DNA from: a virus | DNA: 41,968 bases | IMG/VR virus record: IMGVR_UViG_3300034104_007229 | Span: 1 to 41,968 of that record | Strand: one strand, 5' to 3' | Shown: piece by piece, positions 6,569 to 14,267 of the stretch | Position numbering within the stretch: position 1 is the first letter of the stretch | How the letters are laid out: each line of letters begins with the position of its first letter | Notes under the pieces: model-generated | Database searches by the model: none | What the model saw: the letters and a program-made list of their open reading frames with translations, nothing else | Told to the model about the DNA's origin: nothing | Made by a program: the position numbers and the translations under genes

Positions 6569-8049
6569 AATAATATTTTCCCTCCTGTTAATACTTGGAA
6601 CTGTAAAACGCTTCCCTTAAATTCATAAGTACCAGATAAACTTATGTTGTACTTAAAGTTCTTAGATATAGTATAATCCCATGAAGAAAAAGGAACTATC
6701 AAAAGCCCTGAATCCCACCATTTACCCTCGTAAAACTTTGTGAATGGTGAATATACCCCTAAAACCAAAATGTTACCTGATATTTTCTGACTCAATTTAA
6801 ATGGATGGAAACCGCCACCAACAGCTGAAAGGTTGGTAAATACTTCACCCCCCAAACCACCAACCGTAAAATTCAAACCACCCATAAATGCCGTCTTACC
6901 AATTTTTTTTGAGTCCATCATCGTTGTAGTGTTGAAAAAGTTTCTTTCAAAGTCAATCATCGATGAATTAGCAATAATAAAGGTGTTAGTCCTTTTCGTA
7001 TTGTTGAATGCCCCATAAAGAGTAAGATTTGTGTTGTTTACAGTTGAAGTAAAGTTCAATAGGAGCCCTTTTGCTCGGGTATTGTTTGTATTGGATTTTG
7101 TTACTGACATTGTACCTCTGAGTTGACTACTCTTGTCTTCATTTACTCTGATTGCAACAATATCACCAGTTCCTATAACACTTCCTACGTTTGCCCTTCC
7201 TCCTGATTTACCACCCGATGATGAAACAGCATTCGAAACTGAGTTTGTCGTTCCTCCTGTGCCTCCACCTGAACTTTCATTTTGTTTTGTCGAACCATCA
7301 GGAACATTTTGTCCTTGAGATTGTCCTTGAGAAGTGTTCGAACCCGATTGGGTGTTACCACCACTATTCTGACCCGTATTTGAGCCAGAATGTGTATTTC
7401 CTTGACTTGAGGGGTTTACAGACCGCTGAGACGTTCCACTTCCCCCTTGAGGAACATTATTTGATTGGTTAGTTGTTCCTCCTTCTTGATTATTTCCTGT
7501 TCCATTTGTAGATGAAGAAGATTGGTTTGTTCCTTGGTTAGTTCCTCCGTTCTGAGACGTCGCATTATTTGATGAATTTCCTTGAGAATTATTAGTTGTT
7601 CCATTTGAATTCGTATTTTGTTGATTATTCGAAGAGTTGTTACCTCTACGAGAGTTTCCGTTTCCTGAATTGGAATTACCTACGGAATTTGCAACAGCAT
7701 TTGATGCTGTCATGGTTGAACTGGCTGTAATACTTGTTAAAGTAGATATTAAATTTTGAGTTATAAACATATTCTGTGATGATTGGGTGTTGGTAAGTAA
7801 CTCATCACATGGTTGGTTAGCGGCTTGGGATTGTATTTGATTAATCCAATTGTCAAAGTTACCATTCAGGAAATCAGATTGGCTAAAACTACTGATGTTT
7901 CCTAAGTAATTGACGGTTATCAATTGATTGGAATTAACATTCAGAACTTTTGTCTCCTTGGAACAAGGGTCCACATAAGAATATGTGAACCCCTGTCCAA
8001 AAAGATTTGAAGTAAAAATAAGGGATAATATTACTAAAAGTTTTTTCAT
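6565..8049 (-). CDS. Exported protein with long Ser/Asn/Gly/Gln linker and barrel-like C-terminus
   Basis: A 494-residue protein: signal peptide (1-19), a compact N-terminal part with two Cys (YSYVDPCSKETK, ANQPCDELL), a low-complexity linker from about 125 to 285 made of Asn, Ser, Gly, Gln and Thr, then an aromatic, beta-strand-rich C-terminal part (about 295-494) ending ...LTGGKILL, which resembles an outer-membrane barrel. The linker is AT-poor relative to neighbours and repetitive. It overlaps both neighbours by 4 nt. It could anchor in the outer membrane with the linker spanning periplasm or surface. Function unknown. Confidence 0.7.
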   Translation of the reverse strand: MKKLLVILSLIFTSNLFGQGFTYSYVDPCSKETKVLNVNSNQLITVNYLGNISSFSQSDFLNGNFDNWINQIQSQAANQPCDELLTNTQSSQNMFITQNLISTLTSITASSTMTASNAVANSVGNSNSGNGNSRRGNNSSNNQQNTNSNGTTNNSQGNSSNNATSQNGGTNQGTNQSSSSTNGTGNNQEGGTTNQSNNVPQGGSGTSQRSVNPSSQGNTHSGSNTGQNSGGNTQSGSNTSQGQSQGQNVPDGSTKQNESSGGGTGGTTNSVSNAVSSSGGKSGGRANVGSVIGTGDIVAIRVNEDKSSQLRGTMSVTKSNTNNTRAKGLLLNFTSTVNNTNLTLYGAFNNTKRTNTFIIANSSMIDFERNFFNTTTMMDSKKIGKTAFMGGLNFTVGGLGGEVFTNLSAVGGGFHPFKLSQKISGNILVLGVYSPFTKFYEGKWWDSGLLIVPFSSWDYTISKNFKYNISLSGTYEFKGSVLQFQVLTGGKILL

Positions 8050-8387
8050 TCTCCTGTGTTAGAAAGCGTTTCACCATCTTCCTCGTCAACCTTCTGAACT
8101 AACATTTTATCACGGTCCTCTGAGTTAAACCAATAGTCAACAACTTTATTTAAGTTACCAACAAAAGCACCTAATAGGATTAACAACATTTCGTTCCAAT
8201 CTTGATGAATGTCAACTCCTGTAAACGTTGCTAGATTAATACCAAAAATGATGAAGAAAAATAGAAATAATACAATGACGGTGATTCTCCATCTATTTGA
8301 TTGCATTTGTTGAAGCATGAAATAAAAACGATTTTTATCGTCCACCTTAACGTATTCATTACTTGAAAAGAAATTTTTTAATGACAT
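8046..8387 (-). CDS. Small inner-membrane protein, possible holin-like
   Basis: A 113-residue protein with a basic N-terminal half, a strong membrane helix at about 35-55 (VIVLFLFFFIIFGINLA) and a second hydrophobic segment at about 67-80 (LLILLGAFVGNLNKV), then an acidic tail. The LLGAFVGNL segment resembles glycine-containing helices of phage holins, but its place inside a secretion-like operon suggests it may instead serve the CsgG-like pore. It overlaps the next gene by 4 nt and follows the pore gene by 1 nt. Confidence 0.65.
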   Translation of the reverse strand: MSLKNFFSSNEYVKVDDKNRFYFMLQQMQSNRWRITVIVLFLFFFIIFGINLATFTGVDIHQDWNEMLLILLGAFVGNLNKVVDYWFNSEDRDKMLVQKVDEEDGETLSNTGE

Positions 8388-8388
8388 A

Positions 8389-9117
8389 TTAATTTACAAG
8401 TTTACCTTTTTTGATGAGTTTTTCTACAACTCTTACTGAAGCAGTTTCCAAAGCTTTTTTTGTAGAAACTCCGACAGTTGATTTATTAAATACAGGTCCT
8501 TCTAAATCTCCTAAGGTTGTTGAGGTTTTAGTAGTAGTTGCCCTACCTTGTCCTGAACCTGTTATCACTTCACCCGATTCGGCATCCACAAATCTTATCT
8601 GTAGACCTAACTGAGTGACTTGTTTGATGGTTACCCCTGAAATTTCAACAACTTCATCCTCACCAACCGAGAAATCATAAACTTCTATGTAAACAAAGTA
8701 TTCTGCCAATTTGATTTTACCTTTACCATCGACTTGGTTTTCAGTAAAGCCTTTTGCGGAAGCCTTGAATTGTTGAACCATTCTTTCTTTGATTTCTAAC
8801 TTATCTTCAGTGAAGATGAATCTTTGAGTCTCCTCCAAATATTCCAAAACAATGTTAGTAACACCCATCCCGACCCTCGCATCTTTTAGTTCAGGATACA
8901 TTTCGTACACATCTTCACTGATTCCGATTTTCAAGATTTGAATTGGTATTTGAACGGTCCCATTGTAGGGTGGAAGAGCATCCAAAGACTTTTTCTTTTC
9001 AAAGTCAGCGGTAAATTCTTCAGTCTTGACCGAACCAATTGGTTGTCCAAAAGACTGAAGTCCAACAACTAAAAAGAATGGAAGTAATAATTTACCAAGG
9101 TGCGTCTTCACTCTCAC
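8389..9117 (-). CDS. CsgG-like outer-membrane secretion pore component
   Basis: A 242-residue exported protein (signal peptide about 1-24, ending QSFGQ; no lipobox Cys). The body has CsgG-family features: GMGVTNIVLEYLEETQRFIF, then GVTIKQVTQLGLQIRFVDAE and SGEVITGSGQGRATT, which correspond to the periplasmic nucleotide-binding-like fold carrying a pore loop. E. coli CsgG is about 277 residues and forms a nonameric outer-membrane channel for curli subunits. The missing lipobox is unlike classical CsgG. The gene overlaps the previous one by 26 nt, and all eight genes of 4.3-11.4 kb run the same way with minimal spacing. Confidence 0.75.
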   Translation of the reverse strand: MRVKTHLGKLLLPFFLVVGLQSFGQPIGSVKTEEFTADFEKKKSLDALPPYNGTVQIPIQILKIGISEDVYEMYPELKDARVGMGVTNIVLEYLEETQRFIFTEDKLEIKERMVQQFKASAKGFTENQVDGKGKIKLAEYFVYIEVYDFSVGEDEVVEISGVTIKQVTQLGLQIRFVDAESGEVITGSGQGRATTTKTSTTLGDLEGPVFNKSTVGVSTKKALETASVRVVEKLIKKGKLVN

Positions 9118-9400
9118 TTTTCTTCTCCTCTTTAACAGGTTGAGCAGGAACCTCTTTGATGGTTTCCTTTACAATTGTGTTAGTCCCTCCTTTTTGTTGC
9201 TGAGTGTTCTCTTGATTTTGTTGAACATTTACAACTACAGGTGCAGGTGCCGCTTGTTGAGTAGGAGCTTCTTCAGCTCCGCCACCAAATAACATGGTAG
9301 AAAGCCAAACACCACCGCCTGTAACAACTGTAGCAATAGTTCCGATTATTGTCTTTTTTAAACCTGACAAGGTTCCGTCATTTTCTTGTTCTTCTGACAT
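9092..9400 (-). CDS. Single-pass membrane protein with Gln/Pro-rich tail
   Basis: A 102-residue protein: short acidic N-terminus, one membrane helix (about 16-40, TIIGTIATVVTGGGVWLSTM), then an Ala/Pro/Gln/Glu-rich low-complexity tail (APTQQAAPAPVVVNVQQNQE). It starts a translationally linked series with the CsgG-like gene, overlapping it by 26 nt. It could tether the secretion apparatus to the inner membrane (inference). Confidence 0.6.
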   Translation of the reverse strand: MSEEQENDGTLSGLKKTIIGTIATVVTGGGVWLSTMLFGGGAEEAPTQQAAPAPVVVNVQQNQENTQQQKGGTNTIVKETIKEVPAQPVKEEKKSESEDAPW

Positions 9401-9442
9401 GATTTTGAAATTTAATTGGGTTTATTGTTTTTATTGGGCTAA

Positions 9443-9469
9443 CTTGAGGTCTCAATTTGAGACCTCAAG
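9443..9469. repeat. Perfect 12-bp inverted repeat between operon genes
   Basis: CTTGAGGTCTCA (9443-9454), loop ATT, TGAGACCTCAAG (9458-9469). It lies in the 72-nt gap between the 630-residue T9SS gene and the rest of the operon. There is no run of T on the leftward side after it (TTAGCCC follows), so it is not a typical intrinsic terminator; a processing site, attenuator or mRNA-stabilising hairpin is more likely. Confidence 0.6.
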
Positions 9470-9472
9470 ATT

Positions 9473-11365
9473 TTATTTTACTTTTCCTACTTTTTCTACC
9501 AAAACTTCTTCATTTGTGTTCAACATCACCAAATAATTTCCTGACGCTAAAGTCCCCAAGTCGTAAGTTTGAGAATATACTCCGATTGGATAAGTTCCAT
9601 TTAGAATTTCGAAGTATTTTTTTCCGTTGATATCATAAACTCCAAGAAGTACGTGAGTCTTTTTCAAGATTTTAAATGTAGAGGTCTGTGGTCCGGTAGT
9701 TGGATTAGGAAACACAACAAAGGTCTTATCACCCATATAATCTAACCCATCGGTTTTTAGAATTTGAAGAATACCGTCCGTTGGTGTAATTTTTAAATCT
9801 TTTGCCAAAGTGTTTCCCGCGAACTTTCTTGTAATGTATAGGGGACTTTTATTCCAATCCGTTTGGACTTCCTTCGCACTAAACTTCAAAGTAAAAAGTA
9901 TTTCACCATTTTGAACTAAGTTCTGATTGTTAGAAGGGTCAAAACCTCCCCACTCAATTTCATTGTTTTGAGGGTTTACCCAAGACATCCAATACGATGA
10001 TTTTAGTTCATTTTCTAATGAAATAAACTCCAATAAATCAGAGTCATATTTCATAGAAATTTGTAGCGAACCAATTGGATTGGTTGACTTTAAACTTACG
10101 GGAACTTCCACAATGTCACCTTCCATAACCCCTAAAGTTGGAAAATTAATTTCGATTGAAGGGACGTTATTGTCGTACTCGGTGGTAACGTCAATAATGT
10201 GTTGGTTTGCATTGTTTGGATTAATGATTTCGATTGGTGTCAAACGAGCTCTTTTGAATCCTGTTCCGTTAGCATCACCAGGTACCAAGACATAATAAAT
10301 TACCGAGTCAGGTTGACCCGAAACTAAGTCGAAGGTGAAGTTTGTAACACCAGGAATCGATGTTTGTTGTGAAGTACTTGAGCCGTTAACCGTAGTATAT
10401 TCGGATTCAGTAAAGAATTTAACTTCAGGAACGTTATTAGCCCAAGAGGTAAATCTACCTGAAACTCTAGCGTAAACTCCATAAACGTCAGATATATTAA
10501 TCTTGTTATCTCCATTTACATCAGATGAATAAAAATCGAATCCTGAAAGAGTTTGCTGTCCCAAAACAAATTGATTGATTTGTTGAGCATCACTTACTGA
10601 TACTACATTACCAACACTTAAAGTATCACCTTTAACATTGATTCTGACATCCCAAGCAGTGGTATCAACTTCAATGTCAGCGAAACTAAATCTACCATCG
10701 AGTCCTGCTTGTTGAGTTTGAACTGAACTCCATGAAGATGAAGATTTGAGTTTTTTCTCTAACACTACATTGATATTTTTAGCGGGTGTTCCCGTGACGT
10801 TAACAAATTTTCCACCAAACGTAAATTTGTTGGGGAGAAACGCCCCACCAAAATTTGTTAAACTCAAAGTGTAATCTGTACCATTTTGTTTTGTCGCCGT
10901 TTCGGGAAAAAGATTAGTACCAACAAATGTCATACTACTGACATTGAAGTAGGTAGTTGCTAAAGCAGGTTTGTGGTTGTATGTGATTTTGAATAACTGT
11001 CCATTAGGAATGGTAAATGATGAATTATTTCCTGTGTACGTAAGTGTTAGGGTAACATATCCACCTGAAGGGTTATCTTGATATTGTAGGTATTGTGTAA
11101 ATGTCGTATTCAAAGATTCTACGGTGTCGACACCTGAAAAGGCTTGAACATCATAAAATACTCTGAACTGTACTGCGGTAATATTTTCCGCCGAACTGTT
11201 ATTGAAACAAAGACTGACATCAGTTTTTCCCCTCGAGTAAGTACCTGTTTGGTAACTAGCGTCTAGAGTCAAATGAGCCCCTGTTGTTGTGGGTATCGGG
11301 CATGTTTGTGAATACCCTGTCCCACTTATTAGTCCCGCTAAAAGCAGGAAAAAAAGTTTTCTCAT
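9473..11365 (-). CDS. T9SS type A secreted protein with cohesin- and dockerin-like parts
   Basis: A 630-residue protein: signal peptide (1-19), an N-terminal beta domain (about 27-140) that looks cohesin-like, a beta sandwich (about 180-255), a dockerin-like calcium repeat (SSDVNGDNKINISDVYG, about 281-297), a second cohesin-like domain (about 420-515, GDIVEVPVSLKSTNPIGSLQ), and a C-terminal type A T9SS sorting domain (about 545-630) with VFPNPTTGP and a basic end (VEKVGKVK). T9SS carries such proteins across the outer membrane and fixes them to the surface lipid. First gene of the leftward operon, with a TATTTAT box 20 nt upstream. A T9SS cargo in phage-like DNA is unusual. Confidence 0.85.
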   Translation of the reverse strand: MRKLFFLLLAGLISGTGYSQTCPIPTTTGAHLTLDASYQTGTYSRGKTDVSLCFNNSSAENITAVQFRVFYDVQAFSGVDTVESLNTTFTQYLQYQDNPSGGYVTLTLTYTGNNSSFTIPNGQLFKITYNHKPALATTYFNVSSMTFVGTNLFPETATKQNGTDYTLSLTNFGGAFLPNKFTFGGKFVNVTGTPAKNINVVLEKKLKSSSSWSSVQTQQAGLDGRFSFADIEVDTTAWDVRINVKGDTLSVGNVVSVSDAQQINQFVLGQQTLSGFDFYSSDVNGDNKINISDVYGVYARVSGRFTSWANNVPEVKFFTESEYTTVNGSSTSQQTSIPGVTNFTFDLVSGQPDSVIYYVLVPGDANGTGFKRARLTPIEIINPNNANQHIIDVTTEYDNNVPSIEINFPTLGVMEGDIVEVPVSLKSTNPIGSLQISMKYDSDLLEFISLENELKSSYWMSWVNPQNNEIEWGGFDPSNNQNLVQNGEILFTLKFSAKEVQTDWNKSPLYITRKFAGNTLAKDLKITPTDGILQILKTDGLDYMGDKTFVVFPNPTTGPQTSTFKILKKTHVLLGVYDINGKKYFEILNGTYPIGVYSQTYDLGTLASGNYLVMLNTNEEVLVEKVGKVK

Positions 11366-11385
11366 AGTTATGTAGATTAGTACTT

Positions 11386-11392
11386 ATAAATA
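11386..11392 (-). promoter_or_regulatory. TATTTAT box in near-palindrome between divergent genes
   Basis: The 29-nt gap between the divergent starts at 11365 and 11395 holds TATTTATAAGTA on the minus strand, which reads TACTTATAAATA on the plus strand. The minus-strand box is exact and 20 nt from the 630-residue gene. The plus-strand version differs by one base and ends 2 nt before the metallopeptidase start. Confidence 0.5.
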
Positions 11393-11394
11393 CT

Positions 11395-11853
11395 ATGAGA
11401 ACCCTTCTATTCTTTTTATTCACTTTAATAAATTTTCAACTCTTGAGTCAAATCAAAATTGACCAAGTTGGTGATAATTGGCAACCCAAAGTCGAACAAG
11501 CAATTCGACTAATAAAAAAAACTGATAAACAAAAATACGATTATTTAATCAAGCACTGTAAACACATCACATTTTTCGATGGAAGATTTTCTACAATTGA
11601 AGGAACCCATACAATTGTATTAGGAAATTTTGATATGAAGAGTAACTCGATTGAAAATATCGCTTCAGCTTTGGTTCATGAAACCATGCACCTGATTATG
11701 GTTCAAAACAAAATTGTTTTAAATGAAAAAGAAGAAGAATGTATTTGTTACAGTTACGAATTGAGTTTTTTACTCAACTTACCTGACTGCCCCGAATTTT
11801 TGATTAAAAATTGTAGGAGAATGTTGAAATCTTATGAATGTAACCCCTTGTGA
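11395..11853 (+). CDS. Exported metallopeptidase-like protein (HExxH)
   Basis: A 152-residue protein with a signal peptide (about 1-19, ending QLLSQ) and a zinc-binding motif HETMHLIM at about residues 100-107, followed by EKEEECICYSYELSF, where Glu could be a further ligand. Unlike the HExxH protein at 3769 it is exported and is not obviously related beyond the motif. The end overlaps the sulfotransferase gene on the other strand by 22 nt. Substrate unknown; peptidoglycan-linked or surface protein processing are options. Confidence 0.7.
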   Translation: MRTLLFFLFTLINFQLLSQIKIDQVGDNWQPKVEQAIRLIKKTDKQKYDYLIKHCKHITFFDGRFSTIEGTHTIVLGNFDMKSNSIENIASALVHETMHLIMVQNKIVLNEKEEECICYSYELSFLLNLPDCPEFLIKNCRRMLKSYECNPL

Positions 11854-12755
11854 TTTTTATTTTCCCAAGGAAAATCTTCAATTGAGTTTTCTATACCTAA
11901 CCAATTAGTGAATCTTTTGAATTCACCTTTTTTTTCTATCTCAACGATTTTGAAATTGTTCGGTTTGCCTTTAAAAAACTCAACACAATCTTCTTTGTGT
12001 TTTTCATAAATCTCAACAAGTTTATTATTCAAATTATCTTTGTTTTCTAATCCCCAACTGTCAAACAAAGTAACCAAGGGATTGAGAAGATATCTGAAAC
12101 TTTCATCCGTGAATGTTGTTGTCATAAAAGAACTATCTTTCAATAGATTTTTGTGATGAATAGAATCATAAAAATTCAAAACACTTTTTACCCAAGTTTG
12201 TGCATCTTTTCTCAATGTTAAAACATAAACGTCGTTAGGTCTTTGTTTATAAATTTCTTGGTAAATTTTCGGAAAAGAAAAAGGTTTGTCGTTGAATAAA
12301 TTAAACTGTGGGTTGTTTAGTATGGAAAATAATTTCCCATAATCTCCATGATATACTTCGGGAGCAACAAATTGAAATTGTTGATTCTCTGAGAAAGATT
12401 GATAACCGAAACTTTCCATAGCAGACGTGAATGAGGATGTACCTGATTTATTCAAACCTACACATATGATGTTTTGACCTTTTCGACCACAACTCAAATT
12501 TTTGTCAATTATTTTTGAAAAAAGCGTTTCTTTCGTTTTTGAATTTGAAACCGAAATAAAAGAACATCCTTTATAATTCAAAACCGGTATGAACCATCTA
12601 CCCTTCACATCAAAATTAAAACGTATCGTTCTAAATGGACTATTGAAACCTATTAAGTGAGTTGTAAAATAAACCGAAATTGGTTTGTCCCCTAAATAAG
12701 TTATACGATATTTGTCACCGACAATGTCAAAAGTAAAAATCTCAATCCAGTTCAT
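11832..12755 (-). CDS. Sulfotransferase-like protein
   Basis: A 307-residue protein. Residues about 96-110 contain the PAPS-binding loop IICVGLNKSGTSSFT, and about 177-191 the 3'-phosphate-binding region VLTLRKDAQTWVKSV, both in the order seen in sulfotransferases of the Sulfotransfer family. The N-terminal 90 residues are a beta-rich extension that is not typical. Sulfotransferases move sulfate from PAPS to a hydroxyl or amino group, often on glycans. Close to secreted and glycan genes, so surface glycan sulfation is a reasonable guess. Starts 14 nt inside the upstream small gene. Confidence 0.75.
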   Translation of the reverse strand: MNWIEIFTFDIVGDKYRITYLGDKPISVYFTTHLIGFNSPFRTIRFNFDVKGRWFIPVLNYKGCSFISVSNSKTKETLFSKIIDKNLSCGRKGQNIICVGLNKSGTSSFTSAMESFGYQSFSENQQFQFVAPEVYHGDYGKLFSILNNPQFNLFNDKPFSFPKIYQEIYKQRPNDVYVLTLRKDAQTWVKSVLNFYDSIHHKNLLKDSSFMTTTFTDESFRYLLNPLVTLFDSWGLENKDNLNNKLVEIYEKHKEDCVEFFKGKPNNFKIVEIEKKGEFKRFTNWLGIENSIEDFPWENKNHKGLHS

Positions 12756-12888
12756 CGATGTCCTCGATTACATATTTTCTCCACCAATTACCAAATTTGG
12801 TTTTACGATATTTTTGTGTGAACCATTCACCAACAAAAATAATAACCCAAAATCCAATTACAAAACCAATTACAATATTCCAAAACAT
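12742..12888 (-). CDS. Small single-pass membrane protein (48 residues)
   Basis: Starts MFWNIVIGFVIGFWVIIFVG, so residues 1-20 form a membrane helix, followed by a basic stretch (QKYRKTKFGNWWRKY) and an acidic end (EDIDELD). The positive-inside pattern places the C-terminus in the cytoplasm. It overlaps the sulfotransferase start by 14 nt, suggesting coupled translation. Confidence 0.65.
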   Translation of the reverse strand: MFWNIVIGFVIGFWVIIFVGEWFTQKYRKTKFGNWWRKYVIEDIDELD

Positions 12889-12911
12889 ATTTATATTTTT
12901 ATAAAAAACTA

Positions 12912-13091
12912 ATGAATAAAGACAAAAACGAAAGTATTATCAAACCTGAACTTTATCATTTGGTCAGGAAAGATAAAAACAAAATTCATAAAGAATTTAA
13001 ATATCAGGTAAGAAAAAAACCCACTTGTCGTGAGTTTTTTAGATTACTCTTGCGGCGGTTGAGAAACAAGTTTTTGGGCTTCTGCAATTAA
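12912..13091 (+). CDS. Small basic protein, 59 residues (uncertain)
   Basis: The frame begins MNKDKNESIIKPELYHLVRK and stays Lys/Arg-rich to the end. A TATTTAT box at 12888-12894 is 17 nt upstream, which supports transcription. Against it, a bidirectional terminator-like hairpin (13013-13040) lies inside, and the last 48 nt overlap the 42-residue gene on the other strand. The real product may be absent or shorter than the open frame. Confidence 0.35.
   Translation: MNKDKNESIIKPELYHLVRKDKNKIHKEFKYQVRKKPTCREFFRLLLRRLRNKFLGFCN
13013..13040. terminator. Bidirectional intrinsic terminator
   Basis: A-run, then AACCCAC (13018-13024), loop TTGTC, GTGAGTT (13030-13036), T-run. One C-A mismatch in the stem. 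It follows the 42-residue leftward gene by 4 nt, so ending that transcript is its most likely job. Confidence 0.6.
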
Positions 13092-13172
13092 GTTAGCCTC
13101 ACTCCCGTACTTACATGTACAAGAACCTCTCCCATTCTCTCTCAAAATTTGTTGTGCTTCTTGAAGTGTCAT
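13044..13172 (-). CDS. Small protein with CxC motif (42 residues)
   Basis: Starts MTLQEAQQILRENGRGSCTC and continues KYGSEANLIAEAQKLVSQ. A TATTTAT box (13177-13183) is 4 nt before ATG, and an intrinsic terminator follows the stop, so it is a compact single-gene unit. The C-T-C pair could bind a metal or form a disulfide. No family recognised. Confidence 0.65.
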   Translation of the reverse strand: MTLQEAQQILRENGRGSCTCKYGSEANLIAEAQKLVSQPPQE

Positions 13173-13198
13173 ATTGATAAATATTGTTTGTTTTTAGT

Positions 13199-13597
13199 TT
13201 ATTCGTGTGATGCAATATAAAACCACACAGCATCGTTGTATTCGACCGCAAGTACCATCAAACCTGAGTACTGAGGGTCTGAAATCATTTTAAAATGACA
13301 AGAAATACCATCCTCGTCCTTGCAGAACCAACCGAATGTATTTCCCTCAGTTGGTAATTGTGAAACAATTCTGTATGTTTGAGTTTTCTTACTGTAGATA
13401 ATAACTTTGGTGGGATGTAATTCAATAAGAATATTACATTCCTGTCCATCAAGTATCCAAGATGAAACTGCGGAATTTTCATCGGGTCGTACACCCATTG
13501 AGACGTTTTGGGCTCTCATGTATCGTATTTTGTTTTCCTGACCAAATGTGGTGAGTGTGGAAATCAAAAAGAAAAAAGATAGTAAGAAGATTTTCAT
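13199..13597 (-). CDS. Exported protein of unknown function
   Basis: A 132-residue protein with a signal peptide (1-19, FFFLISTLTTFGQ). The mature part is beta-rich with three Cys (DGQECNILIELHP, WFCKDEDGISCHFKM). It overlaps the upstream membrane gene by 4 nt, so the two are probably translated together. No family recognised; periplasmic or surface location expected. Confidence 0.65.
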   Translation of the reverse strand: MKIFLLSFFFLISTLTTFGQENKIRYMRAQNVSMGVRPDENSAVSSWILDGQECNILIELHPTKVIIYSKKTQTYRIVSQLPTEGNTFGWFCKDEDGISCHFKMISDPQYSGLMVLAVEYNDAVWFYIASHE

Positions 13598-13833
13598 TTT
13601 GAGTTGTTTTTGATGTGTTTGTTGATAGTTGAAATGGCAAGTTCATAGATAAGAAAAAGAGCCAAGATGTTATTGGCAAGAAAAAGTGAGACACCCAAAC
13701 CAAATTTGATAGAGTCTTGAACATTCATCATACCAAAAACAAAAAGGTCCCCTTTTAATGACAGAAACATAATAAGGAATACGGTTATCACCCGAAAACC
13801 GAAGTCCAAGAATGGAGGTAGTTTTATCTTCAT
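13594..13833 (-). CDS. Small two-helix membrane protein
   Basis: A 79-residue protein with hydrophobic segments at about 12-34 and 47-67 (FGLGVSLFLANNILALFLIY) and basic ends. Its stop overlaps the start of the exported 132-residue gene by 4 nt. It could be an inner-membrane partner of that protein or a holin-like protein. No specific motif. Confidence 0.65.
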   Translation of the reverse strand: MKIKLPPFLDFGFRVITVFLIMFLSLKGDLFVFGMMNVQDSIKFGLGVSLFLANNILALFLIYELAISTINKHIKNNSK

Positions 13834-13881
13834 ACCTCAATCATAACAGAAAAAAACCCAGTGTCAAATTCTCCCCAAAAT

Positions 13882-13907
13882 AAAAAACCCCCACTTTCGT
13901 GAGGGTC
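13882..13907. terminator. Intrinsic terminator
   Basis: ACCCCCAC (13887-13894), loop TTTC, GTGAGGGT (13899-13906), with T-runs on both outgoing sides. Read leftward the loop is a GAAA tetraloop and the hairpin ends the gene at 13928-14221. One C-A mismatch. Confidence 0.7.
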
Positions 13908-13927
13908 ATTTTTTTTCTTCGTAAATA

Positions 13928-14221
13928 TTAGTTGTAGAATCCACCACCTTGAGGGTAACCTCCCACGATGTGCCATATCGCTTCTTGAGAACCGTTAATT
14001 GTGTAAATTACCATATAATATCCATCGGCAACAGGAGAAGTAAGCTCAGGGTTCGAGAATACCTGTTGGTCAGTTGATAAACAAGCCCAACAACTTCCCG
14101 TATCATTTTGACAAATTGAACAGTCGTTAATCCCATCAGCATAAACCTGAATGTTTGGTGTCATCCCTTGTACCGATTCCAAAGTTGTGTTGTAAGCAAC
14201 GGAGAAGTTAAGTGTAGCCAT
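13928..14221 (-). CDS. Small Cys-containing protein of unknown function
   Basis: A 97-residue protein starting MATLNFSVAYNTTLESVQGM, with a Cys cluster CSICQNDTGSCWAC near residues 34-47 and a Gly-rich end (VGGYPQGGGFYN). There is no signal peptide. A TATTTAT box lies 15 nt upstream (14237-14243) and a terminator follows, so it is a single-gene transcript and possibly a virion component. No family recognised. Confidence 0.7.
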   Translation of the reverse strand: MATLNFSVAYNTTLESVQGMTPNIQVYADGINDCSICQNDTGSCWACLSTDQQVFSNPELTSPVADGYYMVIYTINGSQEAIWHIVGGYPQGGGFYN

Positions 14222-14267
14222 AATAGTGTTTTAGTAATAAATATTTTTATTTTAAGAAAACTTCGAC

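Noticed and set aside
7133-7472. Pro/Val-rich open frames on the plus strand
   Set aside because: They are shadows of the low-complexity linker of the leftward 494-residue gene.
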